Of a stretch of DNA of 64,000 nucleotides, positions 62,709-64,000 are shown piece after piece. The stretch's first letter is position 1. The number at the start of each line of letters is the position of its first letter. The translations under genes were made by a program, and so were the position numbers. This stretch comes from Bacteroidota bacterium (GTDB taxonomy: Bacteria; Bacteroidota; Bacteroidia; Chitinophagales; Chitinophagaceae), in assembly GCA_018267615.1 (NCBI GenBank), contig JAFDYD010000003.1, positions 1-64,000 on the forward strand, given 5' to 3'. The notes under the pieces are model-generated. The model was not told the DNA's origin, made no database searches, and was given only the letters and a program-made list of their open reading frames with translations.

Positions 62709-63659
62709 ATGAAAATTGTTATCACAGATGGATATACTTTAAACCCGGGTGATTTGAGTTGGAAAGCGTTTGATGCTTTGGGCGAGGTAATGTATTATGA
62801 TCGTACGCCCGCCGCTCTTGTAGCAGAGCGTTGCAAAGAAGCAGAAATTATCATAACAAATAAAACACCGATCAATGCTGCAACTATTTCCGCTGCGATT
62901 GATCTCAAAGCGATCGCGGTTACTGCAACTGGATATAATATCGTTGACAGTGAAGCCGCCAAAGCAAGAAATATTCCAGTATGCAATGTGCCTGTTTATG
63001 GAACGGATTCTGTAGCGCAACATGCTTTTGCATTATTGCTGGAATTGACAAATCAAGTGGGAAAAAATAGTGAAAGTGTCAGGCAAGGTGATTGGTCTGC
63101 GTCTATTGATTGGTGTTATACGAGATCACCGATTATGGAATTGAGTAAAAAAATATTCGGCATCATTGGTTATGGACGAATTGGAAAACAAACGGGAAAA
63201 ATTGCTGAGGTATTTGGGATGGAGGTAATTTATTATAACAGGTCAACGCAAGAAGGAACACCTGGAAGTGTGACACTCGAAACTCTGTTCGCAGAAAGTG
63301 ATTGTATTTCGATTCACTGTCCACTGACACCGGATAACCATGGTTTCATCAACAAAAAATTATTTTCATTGATGAAGCCGACGGCGTTTCTTATCAATAC
63401 ATCTAGGGGCCAATTGATCAATGAACAGGATTTAGCAGAAGCGTTGAAGTCAGGACAATTTGCAGGCGCGGCATTGGATGTGTTATCTGTTGAACCACCA
63501 CCTCTGAATCATCCGCTGATCGGTTTGCCGGAATGTATTATAACACCCCATACTGCATGGATCAGTTACGAAGCAAGACAACGATTGATGCAGGTAACTT
63601 TTGAGAATGTTGTTTCGATAATAAAGGGAACACCGAGGAACGTGGTGAATGCAATTTAA
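62709..63659 (+). CDS. D-isomer-specific 2-hydroxyacid dehydrogenase (glycerate dehydrogenase-like)
   Basis: 316 residues. The N-terminal catalytic half has ITVTGYN-like AVTATGYNIV (about 76-85). The NAD-binding Rossmann segment is GIIGYGRIGKQTGKIAEVFG, followed by the Asn-Arg-Ser end of beta-2. Catalytic Arg is in INTSRGQLINE, Glu in LDVLSVEPPP, and His in CIITPHTAWIS. All three catalytic residues are present. It reduces a 2-keto acid or oxidises a D-2-hydroxy acid with NAD(P); hydroxypyruvate/glycerate is the commonest substrate of this subgroup, but specificity cannot be read here. It converges on the hydrolase gene at the window edge. Confidence 0.9.
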   Translation: MKIVITDGYTLNPGDLSWKAFDALGEVMYYDRTPAALVAERCKEAEIIITNKTPINAATISAAIDLKAIAVTATGYNIVDSEAAKARNIPVCNVPVYGTDSVAQHAFALLLELTNQVGKNSESVRQGDWSASIDWCYTRSPIMELSKKIFGIIGYGRIGKQTGKIAEVFGMEVIYYNRSTQEGTPGSVTLETLFAESDCISIHCPLTPDNHGFINKKLFSLMKPTAFLINTSRGQLINEQDLAEALKSGQFAGAALDVLSVEPPPLNHPLIGLPECIITPHTAWISYEARQRLMQVTFENVVSIIKGTPRNVVNAI

Positions 63660-63664
63660 AGCGA

Positions 63665-63738
63665 AAGGCACAAGGTACAAGACACAAGGTACAAGGTGTC
63701 GCGACACTTTGTACCTTGTGTCTTGTACCTTGTGCCTT
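63665..63738. terminator. Long inverted repeat between convergent genes
   Basis: The left arm is made of AAGGCACAAGGTACAAGACA-type repeats, with a near-perfect complement on the right, centred on GTGTCGCGACAC. It lies between two 3' ends (63659 and 63746) and can act for both strands. No T-tract. Confidence 0.55.
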
Positions 63739-63745
63739 CCTCATT

Positions 63746-64000
63746 TCATTTTACTTTCAGCTGCAAAAAATTATTATCATTCAACCAATCTGTCAATCGC
63801 TGGGGCCATGTTTTGATGGAATTTAATTTTGAGCGATATCCCATATTGAATGCATGATTTCCTTGCGCATAAATATGCGCTTCAACCGGTACTTTAGCAG
63901 CTCTGTATATCTGTAATAATTTTAGAACGGAAACAGAACAACAAGGATCATCATTTGCTACCAGCAAAAAAGCGGGAGGAGCATTCGACGGAATGGTGTC
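63746..64000 (-). CDS. Alpha/beta hydrolase (acetyl-esterase-like), C-terminal part, cut by the window edge
   Basis: 84 residues run from the window edge to the stop; the frame stays open to position 64000 (DTIPSNAPPAFLLVANDD), so the gene continues outside. The Asp of the catalytic triad lies in LVANDDPCC and the His in QGNHAFNMG, with VPVEAHIY between them, the usual pattern of BD-FAE/acetyl-xylan-esterase-like hydrolases. The end (WPQRLTDWLNDNNFL) is typical of the family. The serine nucleophile is outside the window. Confidence 0.8.
   Translation of the reverse strand, partial: DTIPSNAPPAFLLVANDDPCCSVSVLKLLQIYRAAKVPVEAHIYAQGNHAFNMGYRSKLNSIKTWPQRLTDWLNDNNFLQLKVK

Noticed and set aside
63665..63738. 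Replication or attachment site at the AAGGTACAAG repeat
   Set aside because: No integrase, tRNA or target duplication nearby; position between two convergent 3' ends fits a terminator-type hairpin better.

Overview
The window looks like chromosomal DNA of a Bacteroidota bacterium. It has a SusC/SusD outer-membrane pair, a secreted protein with a type IX secretion (T9SS) C-terminal sorting domain, LytTR-type regulation, DUF4097 and DUF5011-like proteins, A-rich translation starts and AT-rich spacers. A Chitinophagaceae-like source is my inference from the gene families and the style of the intergenic repeats; no rRNA or tRNA is present to test it.

Region 1 (1-40.6 kb, minus strand) is a very large efflux-type ABC locus. 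In the direction of transcription it holds a membrane-fusion adaptor (40335-39076), a small exported protein, one MacB/LolD-type ATPase (38803-38126), a fragment of a further permease (38015-37906), and then fourteen full-length FtsX/MacB-type permeases of about 784-819 residues. They are called P14 to P1 here, with P1 leftmost. One DUF4097 protein sits between P10 and P9. There is one ATPase and one adaptor for all fourteen permeases. Four spacers (before the adaptor, P5, P4 and P1) carry the same promoter-like module: two TGTATC sites exactly 22 bp apart and, about 65 bp downstream, a YGGCAY-N4-TTG core resembling a sigma-54 promoter. The other spacers hold repeated hairpin elements.

Region 2 (40.6-43.6 kb, plus strand) is divergent and encodes an NtrC-type sigma-54 activator and a histidine kinase with almost no extracytoplasmic sensor. 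They are the obvious candidates to control the four modules. The kinase gene is bracketed by copies of a MITE-like inverted-repeat element.

Region 3 (43.9-54.1 kb) has a LytTR response regulator/LytS-like kinase pair, a four-gene SusC-SusD-DUF5011-like-lipid-binding lipoprotein operon (all minus strand), a 1-kb spacer with a possible small structured RNA, and a plus-strand LytS-like protein that has lost its phospho-accepting histidine.

Region 4 (54.3-59.1 kb, plus strand) is a four-gene catabolic cassette: glutamine-synthetase-like ligase, iron alcohol dehydrogenase, class I glutamine-amidotransferase-like gamma-glutamyl hydrolase and aldehyde dehydrogenase. Together they can convert an amino alcohol such as ethanolamine into an amino acid through gamma-glutamylated intermediates.

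Region 5 (59.3-64 kb) holds single genes: a T9SS-exported protein, a HAD phosphatase, a flavin split-barrel protein behind a good sigma-54 promoter match, a 58-residue membrane protein, a D-2-hydroxyacid dehydrogenase, and the C-terminal part of an alpha/beta hydrolase cut by the window edge. No CRISPR array, tRNA, rRNA or transposase was seen.
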